NCBI RefSeq assembly: GCF_003345655.1
Contig: NZ_QQOH01000001.1
Span: 930,001-994,000, forward strand
Length of the DNA: 64,000 bases
Reading direction: 5' to 3'
DNA from: Motiliproteus coralliicola
GTDB lineage: Bacteria; Pseudomonadota; Gammaproteobacteria; Pseudomonadales; Balneatricaceae
Shown: one piece after another, positions 8,711-18,233 of the stretch
How positions within the stretch are numbered: position 1 is the stretch's first letter
Layout: the number at the start of each line of letters is the position of its first letter
Notes under the pieces: generated by a model
What the model saw: only the letters and a program-made list of their open reading frames with translations
Told to the model about the DNA's origin: nothing
Database searches by the model: none
Translations under genes and position numbers: made by a program

Positions 8711-8885
8711 CTTTGCCATCCTCTATCAAACCTTGAACCTATCCAGGTTCGACGAGAGCAAACCGTAACAGCTTAGCTGATCACGCCGATAGCTGCTGGC
8801 CTTTGGAAAACCCCCAGCCAGTTTCCGTACCTAAACGACAGGCACCCCCTGTCACCGACCCAGGAATCGAAGGCAGGGTCGAACG
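8711..8885. other. Region downstream of prsT with a weak hairpin
   Basis: Non-coding. GACAGG (8837-8842) and CCTGTC (8848-8853) form a 6-bp stem with a 5-base loop a few tens of bases after the prsT stop, but no T-run follows on the minus strand. It may help end the prsT transcript. Confidence 0.3.
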
Positions 8886-11690
8886 CTAATTACCGGTTGG
8901 AGTCACACTCGTATCGGATGATAGCCGAGCAATCAGTTGGCGTACCCGATTTTGTAGAGCAGAACTTAAAGCCACCTGCTGCAGCTTTTCGGTTAATTGA
9001 AGGGCTTGGGAGGTTTGCCCCGCCTCGGCCAAACCGTAGGCCAGATGATATTGCAGCTCCGGGTTGTCCGGGGCTGCAGCGGTTGCTTTTCGCAGTAGCT
9101 CCAAGCCCTTGGTCAGCTCCCCCTGCTCCACCAGTATCCAGCCGTAGGTGTCGGCAAAGGCGGGATTGTCGGGTTCCAACTGATAGGCATGTTCGGCTGT
9201 CTCCAGCGCCCTTGGATCCTTCGAACGCTGGTACAGAACCGCCAGATTGTTGAATGTACTGGCATTTTCCGGCAGCAAACGAGCAAGCTCCTGTAATTGA
9301 GTAGTGGCCAGTTGATCAAGTTCGCGGATCAGAAAGCTTCGGGCAAGGTAGCCATGCAGCCGTGCATCGCCGGGATGGTTCTTGATCCAGTCGAGCAGCG
9401 CATCGTCTGCTGACGCCTCATCCCCCGAACGCAAGCGGGCCAGGTGAAGCTTGATCGCAACACCGTTATCTGCAGTTTGCGCCAGAACGTTTTGGTATAC
9501 AGGCACGGCATCCGTGTAACGTTTCGCCGCCATCAGGGCATCGCCTTCGAGGATAAAACCAGCTACGGATTGAGGGGAGAGCTGCTGATATCTAAGGGCA
9601 AGTTCCAGCGCCTGTTGATGGTTGCCGGTACGCAGCTCAAGGGTCGAAAAGGCAGCGATGGAGGGAGCGTGTTCGGGATCGAGCTCAAGCGCTTTACGTA
9701 GCGCATCCCGGGCGCCTTCAATCTGGTTCATTGCTGCACGGGCGCTGGCCAAGCGGTGCTGGGCTGGCACCGAGTCCGGGGTCAACCGGGTCAGTTCGGT
9801 GTAGGTGTCCAGCGCGCCTTGTTTGTCGCTTGATCGATGCTGGATCTCGCCGAGCAGTGCGAGCGCCTCGGGGTTATCCGGACGGGCATCGACGAGGTTT
9901 CTGGCCAACGCAAGCGCCTTGTCGGACTCACCTTTTTCCAAGTGGTAATTAGCCAGATAGACGCGCGGCGTTAAGGTGGCAGGGTTAGCCTCGGCAGCCC
10001 GCTGCAACCATTCAAGATACTCCGATTCCTGTCCGGCCTGTTGCGCCAGCTCGGCCAGCCCGACCATGGCGGCAATATTTTTTTTATCACGCTCTAGAAT
10101 GCTCAGATAACGCTCTTTAGCTGCGGCTTTTTTATTCTCGTGTAAATCTATCATGGCCAACCGCAGCTGCGCGGAGGTGAGATCGGCCTTCAGACTGAGG
10201 GCCTGCTCGAAACTGGCACGAGCCTGGGCAAAACTGTTGCTGCCCATTAAAACCCGGCCTTTTAAATTGAGGACTCCAGCGTTGCCGGGAAGATGGGTTT
10301 CCAATCTATTCACCACCCCCAGAGCTTTGTCGAACTGCCCCGTTTTGAGGTAATAGTACGCCAGTGGTAACTCGGCTCGATAGTTGAATCCGTTACCGGC
10401 CGAGATGGCCAGCGATTCGATGGCTTCGGCTTCTTTACCGGACGCCAGTTGAATCAGTCCTATCCTAGTGTGTAGCTCGGCATTATTGGGAGTCTGCTCG
10501 GCAAGCCGTTGGTAAAACTCTTCGGCCGCGGCGGGATCCTCTTTAAGAAGCTGCGCTTCACCGGCCAGCGCGAGAATTTGCGGGTTGGGCTCGTTCTGAT
10601 CCAGAAAGGGCATCAACACATCCAGCGCTTTTTGTGGCTGAGCCAGTTTATTGTAGGTGGTGGCCAGCAACGTGGCGACCGGGACTGATTGGGGCGAATC
10701 GATTAATAGCGGTCTTAGACGATGTTCGGCTTGGCTGTATTGTTCCTGAGCCAGATGAGAAACGCCAAGATAAAACTTCGTTTCCTTATGGTTCGCATCG
10801 ATATTCAACACCTGCTCAAATGCGGTCTGAGCCTCGGCGTAGTGGCCTTGTTTGAACTGTAACAAGCCCTTGGCGTAGTACCCCATCGGGTGGTTGGGGG
10901 CTATTGCGGCGCCCTTTTGGATATCATCTTCAGCCCCTTCATAGTCTTCGAGAGCAATCCGAACCAGGGCTCTTTGCAGGTAATCATGGGTTTTGTCGGG
11001 GCGGTTAGTAATGGCTTTTCCGTACGCAGTTTCTGCTTTCTCCAACTCACCGGTGATGCGCTCCAGGCTGGCTAAGAGACTCCAGGCCGTACCTATTTTT
11101 GGCTCTGAGTCCAACAGCGTCTGCAAACTCTCCCGAGCCTGGGACCATTCGCCACGCTTCATGGCTAAGCGGGCCTGGGATAGATAGGTAGAGGCTTGCT
11201 CGGGCGCCTGTTGTTGAAGCTCGACCAGTTCCTGCGCTGCGTTTTCAATCTTATCCAGAGCCAACCAGGCGGCAATACGATTCTCGTAAACAACGGTCAA
11301 GTCTGTCGGGGCTAGTTCACTGACTGGAGCTATCTCCTCTAATAGGCGCTCAAATTTTCCTTGTTTAACAAACGCCTTTGACAACGGTGCTAGAATGAGC
11401 GCTTGACTGCCGCCCAACTGAAGCGCCCGGAGTAGCTCTTTTTCCGCCCCCGCCCAATGTCCTCTTTCGACATAAATCGATCCAAGCAAGTAGCGAGCCT
11501 CACCATTATCCGGGTTGTCCTGAAGGGTATTCTTGAGGTGGATGATGGCGGACTTGAGATCCCCTTTAGCCTGTGACTCCTTGGCTTGCTGCAAAGCCTG
11601 GGTATCAGCCAAAGAGAGCTCGCCCCAACCGATTAGCAGGACGGCTCCGAGCACACAGCTGGCTAGGCGATTGCGAAATTTGAAGTCCAT
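8886..11690 (-). CDS. prsT: PEP-CTERM system TPR-repeat protein PrsT
   Basis: A very large periplasmic TPR protein of 934 residues, made almost wholly of 34-residue helical repeats (for example GEARYLLGSIYVERGHWAGAEKELLRAL and PDNPAFADTYGWILVEQGEL near the end). The length and repeat pattern match PrsT, which is thought to be a scaffold for exopolysaccharide export and assembly in XrtA systems. The N-terminus is a signal peptide (LGAVLLIGWGELSLA-DTQ). The family is often described as lipoproteins, but the only cysteine here (LASC, residue 12) comes before the hydrophobic core and is a poor lipobox. ATG has GGAG about 10 bases upstream. It follows the Acg-like gene on the same strand. Confidence 0.93.
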   Translation of the reverse strand: MDFKFRNRLASCVLGAVLLIGWGELSLADTQALQQAKESQAKGDLKSAIIHLKNTLQDNPDNGEARYLLGSIYVERGHWAGAEKELLRALQLGGSQALILAPLSKAFVKQGKFERLLEEIAPVSELAPTDLTVVYENRIAAWLALDKIENAAQELVELQQQAPEQASTYLSQARLAMKRGEWSQARESLQTLLDSEPKIGTAWSLLASLERITGELEKAETAYGKAITNRPDKTHDYLQRALVRIALEDYEGAEDDIQKGAAIAPNHPMGYYAKGLLQFKQGHYAEAQTAFEQVLNIDANHKETKFYLGVSHLAQEQYSQAEHRLRPLLIDSPQSVPVATLLATTYNKLAQPQKALDVLMPFLDQNEPNPQILALAGEAQLLKEDPAAAEEFYQRLAEQTPNNAELHTRIGLIQLASGKEAEAIESLAISAGNGFNYRAELPLAYYYLKTGQFDKALGVVNRLETHLPGNAGVLNLKGRVLMGSNSFAQARASFEQALSLKADLTSAQLRLAMIDLHENKKAAAKERYLSILERDKKNIAAMVGLAELAQQAGQESEYLEWLQRAAEANPATLTPRVYLANYHLEKGESDKALALARNLVDARPDNPEALALLGEIQHRSSDKQGALDTYTELTRLTPDSVPAQHRLASARAAMNQIEGARDALRKALELDPEHAPSIAAFSTLELRTGNHQQALELALRYQQLSPQSVAGFILEGDALMAAKRYTDAVPVYQNVLAQTADNGVAIKLHLARLRSGDEASADDALLDWIKNHPGDARLHGYLARSFLIRELDQLATTQLQELARLLPENASTFNNLAVLYQRSKDPRALETAEHAYQLEPDNPAFADTYGWILVEQGELTKGLELLRKATAAAPDNPELQYHLAYGLAEAGQTSQALQLTEKLQQVALSSALQNRVRQLIARLSSDTSVTPTGN

Positions 11691-11801
11691 GACATTTTTC
11701 TCCAGTGATCCAACTGTTGGCCCATTAACTTGGGTAAGCCTAGTATAGGGAATATTAGGTAGGGCGATAAAAACTTCCGTGCTTTATTTGGTTGTGCATC
11801 A

Positions 11802-12902
11802 TCATCTACTAAGTGGCGAATAGACCTTATCGAGCGGATATCGTTTTGAACGCGTGGGGTCCGCTTTCGGGTAGCCGATTCGAAGCAGGATATGCGGAAA
11901 AAGCTGGTCAAAACTGCTGCCAGCCTGGTCGGCAAGCCTTCTAGCCGCCGAGTCCAGTGCTGGGGGTGTTTTATCTTGCTCTAAACGTACTAACTGATCG
12001 GTGATGACGTAATAGGGCTGTACGGCGATTCCGTTCGCGTTAAGCTGGAGCCAAACCTTCTCCATCATACGCCCCGCTTCACAAGCTTCTTCTTGGGTAT
12101 TGTTGGGTCCTGCGATTGCCAGAATCATCGGGCTCTGTTTCAGCGCTTGGGCTTCGATCCAGGCCATCAAGCGATAAATCCCGACTTTATTCAATCGGGC
12201 CATCCTGCTCCAATCACTGATTAGCTTAAGAAAATACTTTCCTCCTGGAGGAAGCGCCAAAGTCGCCACATCCAAACCATCCCCTTTCTCCACGTCTGTT
12301 TGGCTAAAGCGTAGCGATCGAGCCAGCCATTCGTGGGTATCCCGAGTTTGAAAACGCAGCTCGGATGCGGAATTAACCAACTGAATCCACTGCTGCCGGG
12401 TACTCTCTTCCTGGCTCGTCAGTACTTGGATGCAATCCGACTTCAGATCGACAATACTCTGCAGCAGCTCGGCCTCGACCGGGGTGGATGCAAAAGGCAA
12501 GCGGTTGGTGTGGCGTGAAAATACAGGATGATTCCAGAGTTCCTGGCTGAAAGAGGGGTCCGTAGCGGCCAGTTTTATCTCGATCTGCTTCACCCCCTCC
12601 CGCTCCGACCAAGACCATGAAGGTTCAAATCCAGCAGCAGTGGCGACTTGCTGGATATTTTCGGCCGCCGCACCCAGGGTTAATAAGGAAGCATGACTTC
12701 CGGGCCCAAAGTAATCGGCATCAGTACAACGTTTTGGATCGAAGAAGATAGTTAAGCGGCCGGGGTCGCTCCAGCTGAAGCACAGTGGTTGCGAATTGTC
12801 CGGAGAGGGCCCCCGGTTGCCTGCTTGGATTAATAACTGGACGAAGTCAGGCAAGTCATGAAGTTCTTTGGCGGCAGGGGCTTGACTCTCGTTTTGATGC
12901 AT
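11802..12902 (-). CDS. Acg-like nitroreductase-family FMN-binding protein
   Basis: A protein of 366 residues resembling Acg-type nitroreductases, which carry two half-domains in one chain. The N-terminal flavin-contact segment LIQAGNRGPSPDNSQP matches the usual A-P-S-x-x-N-x-Q-P pattern, followed by DPKRCTDADYFGPGSHASLLTLGAAAENI, and the C-terminus RIGYPKADPTRSKR ends like nitroreductases (R-x-G-x-P). Electron acceptor and substrate are unknown. ATG has GGGAAG at 6-base spacing. It lies between prsT and a ThiF-like gene; nitroreductase and ThiF proteins also meet in azole-forming peptide modification, but no YcaO protein is present here. Confidence 0.75.
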   Translation of the reverse strand: MHQNESQAPAAKELHDLPDFVQLLIQAGNRGPSPDNSQPLCFSWSDPGRLTIFFDPKRCTDADYFGPGSHASLLTLGAAAENIQQVATAAGFEPSWSWSEREGVKQIEIKLAATDPSFSQELWNHPVFSRHTNRLPFASTPVEAELLQSIVDLKSDCIQVLTSQEESTRQQWIQLVNSASELRFQTRDTHEWLARSLRFSQTDVEKGDGLDVATLALPPGGKYFLKLISDWSRMARLNKVGIYRLMAWIEAQALKQSPMILAIAGPNNTQEEACEAGRMMEKVWLQLNANGIAVQPYYVITDQLVRLEQDKTPPALDSAARRLADQAGSSFDQLFPHILLRIGYPKADPTRSKRYPLDKVYSPLSR

Positions 12903-13231
12903 AATGGCTTCCCGATATTATTAGTTGGAGTAGTTCAGGTTCGAGCCGATCGTTACCGGATGACAGAATAGTATCTCCCGAGCCAGGCTCAGTTTATAAA
13001 CCTTTTACTCGGACCGGCTTATCTTTACGAAACGTTTCTCTAGGCTTTCTTAGGCGCTCTGCCGCGGTCATATCTTGCCCCGATGAAGTCGCTCATTATT
13101 ATAGTACGCCGGCCATTCGTCCAGCTCCTGGCGGTGCTTATCGATCGGAGTCATAGCCCTTATTCCTCCTTGATCTTGAGCCTGCGGGCTGCAAGTCACG
13201 AACAAACACCGTTTTCTGACTAGGGCTCCGT
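12903..13231. other. Intergenic stretch holding an IS remnant
   Basis: This gap of about 330 bases separates the Acg-like and ThiF-like genes. It contains a 28-codon transposase fragment (listed separately). Near 13173-13193, just downstream of the ThiF-like stop, an imperfect hairpin (CTTG-AGCC/GGCT-CAAG) could be a weak terminator. Confidence 0.4.
13068..13154 (-). pseudogene. Remnant of an integrase-type (IS481/IS3-like) transposase
   Basis: A 28-codon minus-strand frame reads, in part, HRQELDEWPAYYNNERLHRG. This is the familiar C-terminal end of DDE integrase-core transposases (L-D-x-W-x-x-Y-N-x-x-R-x-H-x-G). Nothing else of the transposase is left. The fragment begins at an ATG by chance and ends in TGA. 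It marks an old insertion beside the ThiF/Acg pair. Confidence 0.55.
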
Positions 13232-14086
13232 CTAGCTCTTTCCTACCACTTTCCTTGCCACCGCAAATGCCACTTGCTGTAAGGGATTACGATAACCGCC
13301 CGGACGCCAGGTCACCTTTGACCGATTCAGATAAGCATCGACATGCATCCCCTTAGGCGCCTTGACCACTGTCCCCCGGCCCAATAACAATTTCAATGCA
13401 TTGGTGCCGGCAATACCGGCGCAGAGATCCACAGCCATAGGGGTAGATGGGCCCTTTTGGCTGTCAAAATCGGCGGTAGACTTGTCGACCAGATAATGAC
13501 GCTGCCATACCGTTGGCGCCAAGCCGACCAGAAAACGGATCAACTGGTCACGCTCGCTCAAGCCTTCAAAGCCGAAATAATCATCAAAACTCATGCTGTC
13601 GGGAGTAAAGGCCAGAAATGCACACCCCATTCCCAGTGGCGCCGCAGTGATCGCAGGCAACTGACGCTGATGACAGGCACGGAAGACGGTTTTACGCGCC
13701 TCCATCACAAAGAAATCGAGGCTATCGACATACAGATCTACCCCATCGAGAAACTGCTCGACATTTTCGGCCCCTATCCCTTCAGGAAATACGCGGATCT
13801 CGGCTTCAGGGTTGATACTTAAGACCTGCTCGCGAATCACATCCAGCTTCGGTCGCCCTATCGTCTGCATATTTGCGCCGATCTGCCGATTAAAATTATG
13901 GATCTCGTATTCATCGAAATCGGACAGATGGAATCGACCCACCCCCAGCCTGGCCAGCATAATTGCATGGGCGCCACCAACACCGCCCAGGCCGGCAATC
14001 GCCACCCGCTTGTTTTTCAACAGCTGCTGCTCGGATTCGGTAACCCAACCTATATTGCGCGATGTTGCCAACTGATAGTCATACAT
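13232..14086 (-). CDS. ThiF/MoeB/HesA-family adenylyltransferase (E1-like)
   Basis: A protein of 284 residues with the ATP-binding motif GLGGVGG (32-38), the acidic loop SDFDEYEIHNFNRQIG holding the family Asp, Asn and Arg residues, and a conserved core GIAGTNALKLLLG. E1-like enzymes adenylate a C-terminal carboxylate of a carrier or peptide. I see no zinc-binding CxxC pairs such as MoeB has, and no obvious catalytic cysteine, so it may adenylate only. It is transcribed toward the Acg-like gene and away from the deacetylase. The natural acyl partner is unknown; the small acyl carrier protein at 48559 is a distant possibility. Confidence 0.85.
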   Translation of the reverse strand: MYDYQLATSRNIGWVTESEQQLLKNKRVAIAGLGGVGGAHAIMLARLGVGRFHLSDFDEYEIHNFNRQIGANMQTIGRPKLDVIREQVLSINPEAEIRVFPEGIGAENVEQFLDGVDLYVDSLDFFVMEARKTVFRACHQRQLPAITAAPLGMGCAFLAFTPDSMSFDDYFGFEGLSERDQLIRFLVGLAPTVWQRHYLVDKSTADFDSQKGPSTPMAVDLCAGIAGTNALKLLLGRGTVVKAPKGMHVDAYLNRSKVTWRPGGYRNPLQQVAFAVARKVVGKS

Positions 14087-14152
14087 CCCTTTTCACCTGA
14101 TATGATTGCATAAAGCTTCTTTCACTGGATTCATAACTCGGGAGAGTATCAC

Positions 14153-15034
14153 TTGAAGCCGCTCAATCTACCCCGAAAAATACCTGACTTTTCAGCTCTT
14201 AGCTTCGACATCGAAGATTTTTTCCAGGTTGCAGCCTTTGAAAATCAATGCCCGGTTGAATCCTGGCCCCGATACGAATGTAGGGTCGAAGCCAATGTGG
14301 AAAAACTTCTGGAGCTGCTGGAAGGCCATTCAACCCAGGCCACCTTTTTTACTTTGGGCTGGATCGCCGAGCGCTATCCCCAACTGGTCAAACGGATCGT
14401 AGACTCCGGCCATGAGCTTGCCAGCCACGGCTATAATCACCAGCGTATCAATCTCCTCAACCAACAACAGTTTCGTGACGATATCCGTTCTTCCAAATTA
14501 TTACTGGAAGAGCTGTCCGGCTTACGGATTGATGGCTATCGAGCCCCCAGTTTTTCGTTTACCGAGCAGTGCCCTTGGATTACCGAAGAATTACTTGAAG
14601 CGGGCTACCTTTACAGCTCCAGTATCAATCCGGTTCCGCATGATCTCTACGGATACGCAAACGCACCTCGAACTCCCTTCCTGTGGCCCAACGGCCTGCT
14701 CGAACTACCCGTAACCACCTATGAACTTCTGGGCAAACGGATCCCCTGCGCCGGTGGCGGTTATTTCAGGCTTTATCCTTACCTGGTTTTCCGTCATTTA
14801 ATGCGCAAAGCGATCCAGCAGCTTCAAACACCGGCTATCTACTATCTTCATCCCTGGGAGCTGGACCCACTGCAGCCCCGCATTAAGGGCGCGTCTTTAA
14901 AATCACGCTTCCGGCACTATATCAACCTTAGCAAGACCGAACAGCGCCTGCGTCAACTGCTACGCGATTTTAACTGGGTGCCGATTCGACAGCTCCAGCC
15001 GGTCAGCGAAACACTGTATCAGCGGGCCGATTAA
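14153..15034 (+). CDS. XrtA system polysaccharide deacetylase
   Basis: A NodB-fold deacetylase of 293 residues with the C-terminal extension typical of XrtA loci (TIGR03006/DUF3473 type). Motif 1 is SFDIEDFF (Asp19, Asp22), the metal motif SHGYNH gives His92 and His96, motif 3 is YRAPSFSF and the late histidine is in YYLHPWELDP. It would remove N- or O-acetyl groups from the polymer. No signal peptide is evident. TTG start with GGGAGAG about 8 bases upstream. First gene of the long plus-strand run and divergent from the ThiF-like gene. Confidence 0.92.
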   Translation: MKPLNLPRKIPDFSALSFDIEDFFQVAAFENQCPVESWPRYECRVEANVEKLLELLEGHSTQATFFTLGWIAERYPQLVKRIVDSGHELASHGYNHQRINLLNQQQFRDDIRSSKLLLEELSGLRIDGYRAPSFSFTEQCPWITEELLEAGYLYSSSINPVPHDLYGYANAPRTPFLWPNGLLELPVTTYELLGKRIPCAGGGYFRLYPYLVFRHLMRKAIQQLQTPAIYYLHPWELDPLQPRIKGASLKSRFRHYINLSKTEQRLRQLLRDFNWVPIRQLQPVSETLYQRAD

Positions 15035-15210
15035 ACTAGAGGGCCTGCTGCGCAAGGCCCTTATCAGGTCAAAACAGCCCACTGACAAGGGTTGAAGATT
15101 TTTTTATTAGACTTCTGCATCAAGCAACACAAAACTGCCAATAAAACTTGTTACTATCGGGTGATTGAACATCGCCACTAAGCCATTTTTGGAACAGGGA
15201 ACGTCGCGTT
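15035..15210. promoter_or_regulatory. Gap before the glycosyltransferase operon
   Basis: AGGGCCT (15040-15046) and AGGCCCT (15055-15061) form a 7-bp hairpin just after the deacetylase stop, without a T-run at once; an AT-rich tract follows near 15100. It may attenuate transcription or hold a sigma-70 promoter for the next operon. No sigma-54 pair was seen. Confidence 0.3.
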
Positions 15211-16335
15211 TTGCTGCATATTGTTCATATCGTGTTCAGTTTTGACGTCGGCGGGTTGGAGAACGGAATCGTCAACCTTCTCAATCGACTCCCTCAACAG
15301 CGCTATCGGCACAGCATCGTCTGTTTGACGAGCTACAATCCCGAATTTGCCGAGCGCATCCAAGCGCCCAACGTTGATCTCTATTCGCTGCACAAGAAAC
15401 CCGGTAAAGATCCGTCCTACCTGCTGCGGCTCTGGTGTCTGCTACGCAAACTAAAACCCGGCATTGTCCACAGTCGCAACCTGGCCACCCTGGAGTGTCA
15501 AGCTATCGCCTGGCTCAGCGGTTGCCGCCATCGCGTCCATGGTGAACACGGTTGGGATTCCGACGCCGACAAGGTTGCCGACCGGCCGGTCAAGATCCGC
15601 CGCCTGTTCAAGCCGCTAATCAATCGTTACATCGCCCTTTCAAGAGAAGGCGAAGCCTATCTTCAGAAACGGGTCGAGGTTGAGCACACCCGCATCAGCC
15701 GTATCTGCAACGGTGTCGATACCGACCGTTTTTTTCCGTCCGACAGTCGCGATGAACAGCGTTTAGTGGTGGGCAGCGTCGGCCGCCTTGCCGAGGTCAA
15801 AAACCAGGCCCTGTTGCTCCTTGCGGCCCGCCACCTACTACAGCAGCGCCCCGGACTGGCCGAGAGAGTTCAGTTCGAGATCATCGGAGACGGCCCTGAT
15901 TTCCAGAAGCTGCAGCAACTGATCGAAGAATACAACCTCGGCAACAACTGCCGTTTGCTTGGTAATCGCAACGATATACCCGAGGCAATGCGCGAGTTAG
16001 ATCTTTATGTCCAACCCTCCAAAGCTGAAGGGATCTCCAACACCATACTCGAAGCGATGGCTTCCGGTTTACCGGTTATCGCCACCGATGTCGGCGGTGC
16101 TCGCGATCTGCTGGAGCCTGAGCAGCAAGGCCAGTTGATACCCAGCGACGATGAGCAGGCACTGGCCGAGGCCATCGGTCGTTACGCCGATGACCGTAAC
16201 CTGCTCCGACAGCATGGCGCCTCCGGCCGACGTCGCACCGAGCAACTATTCAGCCTCGACCGTATGACAGCCCAGTACGACAGCCTTTATCAAAGTTTGG
16301 TTTCGACCAGCACTCTTAAAAGCATTCAAGGATAG
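15211..16335 (+). CDS. TIGR03088-family XrtA system glycosyltransferase (GT4)
   Basis: A retaining GT-B glycosyltransferase of 374 residues with the N-terminal acceptor loop VFSFDVGGLENGIVNLL, the second-domain start VVGSVGRLAEVKNQ and the GT4 E-x7-E signature in KAEGISNTILEAMASGLPVIATDVGG. The N-terminus matches the second sugar transferase that accompanies XrtA loci. TTG start with AGGGA about 10 bases upstream. It adds a sugar to the lipid-linked repeat unit at the inner face of the cytoplasmic membrane; the sugar is unknown. The amidotransferase gene follows 8 bases later. Confidence 0.9.
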   Translation: MLHIVHIVFSFDVGGLENGIVNLLNRLPQQRYRHSIVCLTSYNPEFAERIQAPNVDLYSLHKKPGKDPSYLLRLWCLLRKLKPGIVHSRNLATLECQAIAWLSGCRHRVHGEHGWDSDADKVADRPVKIRRLFKPLINRYIALSREGEAYLQKRVEVEHTRISRICNGVDTDRFFPSDSRDEQRLVVGSVGRLAEVKNQALLLLAARHLLQQRPGLAERVQFEIIGDGPDFQKLQQLIEEYNLGNNCRLLGNRNDIPEAMRELDLYVQPSKAEGISNTILEAMASGLPVIATDVGGARDLLEPEQQGQLIPSDDEQALAEAIGRYADDRNLLRQHGASGRRRTEQLFSLDRMTAQYDSLYQSLVSTSTLKSIQG

Positions 16336-16342
16336 TTTTCCT

Positions 16343-18232
16343 ATGTGTGGAATCGCCGGAATTTTTCATCGCCAACCTGGAGTCGAGATCAACCGCGAAC
16401 TATTGGCTCGGATGAACACGATCCAATCTCACCGCGGTCCAGACGATGACGGCTACCACTTTGACGACAGTATCGGGCTGGCCCATCGGCGCCTCTCCAT
16501 TATCGATCTGGCGGGCGGACACCAACCTATCTACAACGAAACCGGCTCGGTCAGCGTGGTATTCAACGGCGAGATCTACAACTTCGCCGAACTAGCCGAA
16601 GAACTGACCGAGCTGGGGCACCAGTTCAAGACCCGCAGCGACACCGAAACCATCGTCCACGCCTGGGAGCAATGGGGCCCGGATTGCGTCACTCGATTCC
16701 GCGGCATGTTCGCGTTCGCCATCTGGGACAACGACAAGAAACAGCTGTTTCTAGCCCGCGACCGTCTGGGTATTAAGCCGCTGTTTTACAGCCAGCTATC
16801 AACAGGTGAGCTGATATTTGGCTCGGAGCTGAAAGTTCTTACCCAGCACCCCCTGTGTCCACGGGCCATCAACAACCACAGCGTCGAGGACTACTTCGCT
16901 CTAGGCTATGTACCGGAACCCAAAACCATCTATCAGGGCGTCAACAAGCTAGAACCCGGTCATACCCTTCTAGTTCAGCACGGTGACCTGCCGCTGCAAC
17001 CACAGCGTTACTGGGATATCCCGATGGATCAGACCCCGGTCAGCGAAACGGACATCAAGGAGCAGTTGGTCGAAAGGCTAAAGGAAGCTGTCGACATTCG
17101 CCTGATCTCTGAAGTACCTCTGGGTGCTTTCCTGTCGGGAGGGGTCGACTCATCAGCCGTTGTTGCCCTAATGGCGCAACTTCAGGACGACCCAGTTAAT
17201 ACATGCTCCATCGGTTTTGACGTGCCCGAATTCAACGAAACCGATTTTGCCCAGACTGTTGCCGATCGTTATCAGACCAATCACCATGTCAAAACCGTCA
17301 GCTCCAACGACTTCGGTTTGATTGACAAGCTTTCGGAGCTCTACGACGAGCCCTACGCCGACAGTTCAGCCATGCCGACCTACCGTGTTTGCCAGCTGGC
17401 CCGAGAGCGCGTCACCGTGGCACTTTCCGGCGACGGCGGTGATGAGCTGCTGGCCGGTTACCGGCGCTACAACTGGCACTTGAAGGAGGAGTCCTTCCGT
17501 CAGAAGCTCCCACTGGGCCTGAGGCGCCCACTGTTCGGCACCCTGGGGCGAGTCTATCCGAAACTGGATTGGGCACCGCGCTACCTTCGCGGCAAAACCA
17601 CTTTTCAATCAATGTCTTACGACTGGATCGAAGGCTACCTTAACAGCATGTCGATTCTGCGCGCCGATGAACGCCGACGCTTATTCAACGATCAATTCAA
17701 GCGGGATCTAAACGGTTACACGGCGTTGGAAGTCTTCCGCCATCATGCGGCCACCTGTCCCACCGACCACCCCTTGTCACAGGTCCAGTATCTGGATATG
17801 AAGACCTATCTGGTGGGTGACATTCTGACCAAGGTGGACCGCGCTTCCATGGCGCACAGCCTGGAGGTACGTGTCCCTATCCTTGATCACAAGTTTGTCG
17901 AATGGGCCGCCGGCATTTCACCGGAGCAACGCCTGCAAGGCAGTGAAGGCAAGGCGGTCTTTAAGCAAGCGATGGAGCCTCATCTGCCCCAGGATGTGCT
18001 CTACCGCAAGAAGATGGGCTTTGCCGTACCGCTATGCGACTGGTTCCGTGGCCCGCTGAAGCAGAAGCTGGAGAGTTCACTATTGAGCGAGCATATGCTC
18101 GACTCCGGCTTGTTCAATCCGGACACCCTGCGCTGGCTGGTTCGCAGCCACCTTAACGGTACCCGTGACAACAGCGCCTCACTCTGGACCTCGCTGATGT
18201 TCGAGCGATTCCTCAACCGGGAAGCCAACTAA
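16343..18232 (+). CDS. XrtA/PEP-CTERM system amidotransferase (asparagine synthetase B-like)
   Basis: A protein of 629 residues. The N-terminal glutaminase domain is complete: nucleophile Cys2 (MCGIAG), RGPDDDG and VFNGEIYN. The synthetase domain has the PP-loop SGGVDSS (265-271) and SGDGGDELLAGY. It should release ammonia from glutamine and pass it to an adenylated carboxylate. In exopolysaccharide loci the likely target is a uronic acid on the repeat unit, not free aspartate. It fits TIGR03108. The stop is one base from the next ATG, which starts a second enzyme of the same family. Confidence 0.92.
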   Translation: MCGIAGIFHRQPGVEINRELLARMNTIQSHRGPDDDGYHFDDSIGLAHRRLSIIDLAGGHQPIYNETGSVSVVFNGEIYNFAELAEELTELGHQFKTRSDTETIVHAWEQWGPDCVTRFRGMFAFAIWDNDKKQLFLARDRLGIKPLFYSQLSTGELIFGSELKVLTQHPLCPRAINNHSVEDYFALGYVPEPKTIYQGVNKLEPGHTLLVQHGDLPLQPQRYWDIPMDQTPVSETDIKEQLVERLKEAVDIRLISEVPLGAFLSGGVDSSAVVALMAQLQDDPVNTCSIGFDVPEFNETDFAQTVADRYQTNHHVKTVSSNDFGLIDKLSELYDEPYADSSAMPTYRVCQLARERVTVALSGDGGDELLAGYRRYNWHLKEESFRQKLPLGLRRPLFGTLGRVYPKLDWAPRYLRGKTTFQSMSYDWIEGYLNSMSILRADERRRLFNDQFKRDLNGYTALEVFRHHAATCPTDHPLSQVQYLDMKTYLVGDILTKVDRASMAHSLEVRVPILDHKFVEWAAGISPEQRLQGSEGKAVFKQAMEPHLPQDVLYRKKMGFAVPLCDWFRGPLKQKLESSLLSEHMLDSGLFNPDTLRWLVRSHLNGTRDNSASLWTSLMFERFLNREAN

Positions 18233-18233
18233 G

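Noticed and set aside
8897-11187. Plus-strand frames opposite prsT
   Set aside because: These are mirror frames of the TPR repeats in a GC-rich gene; none has a ribosome site or family resemblance.
11655-11657. LASC at the N-terminus of PrsT as a lipobox
   Set aside because: The cysteine precedes the hydrophobic core of the signal peptide, so lipid modification there is unlikely.
15035-15210. Sigma-54 promoter ahead of the main glycosyltransferase operon
   Set aside because: Candidate GG...GC pairs in this gap do not keep the 10-base spacing with recognisable boxes.
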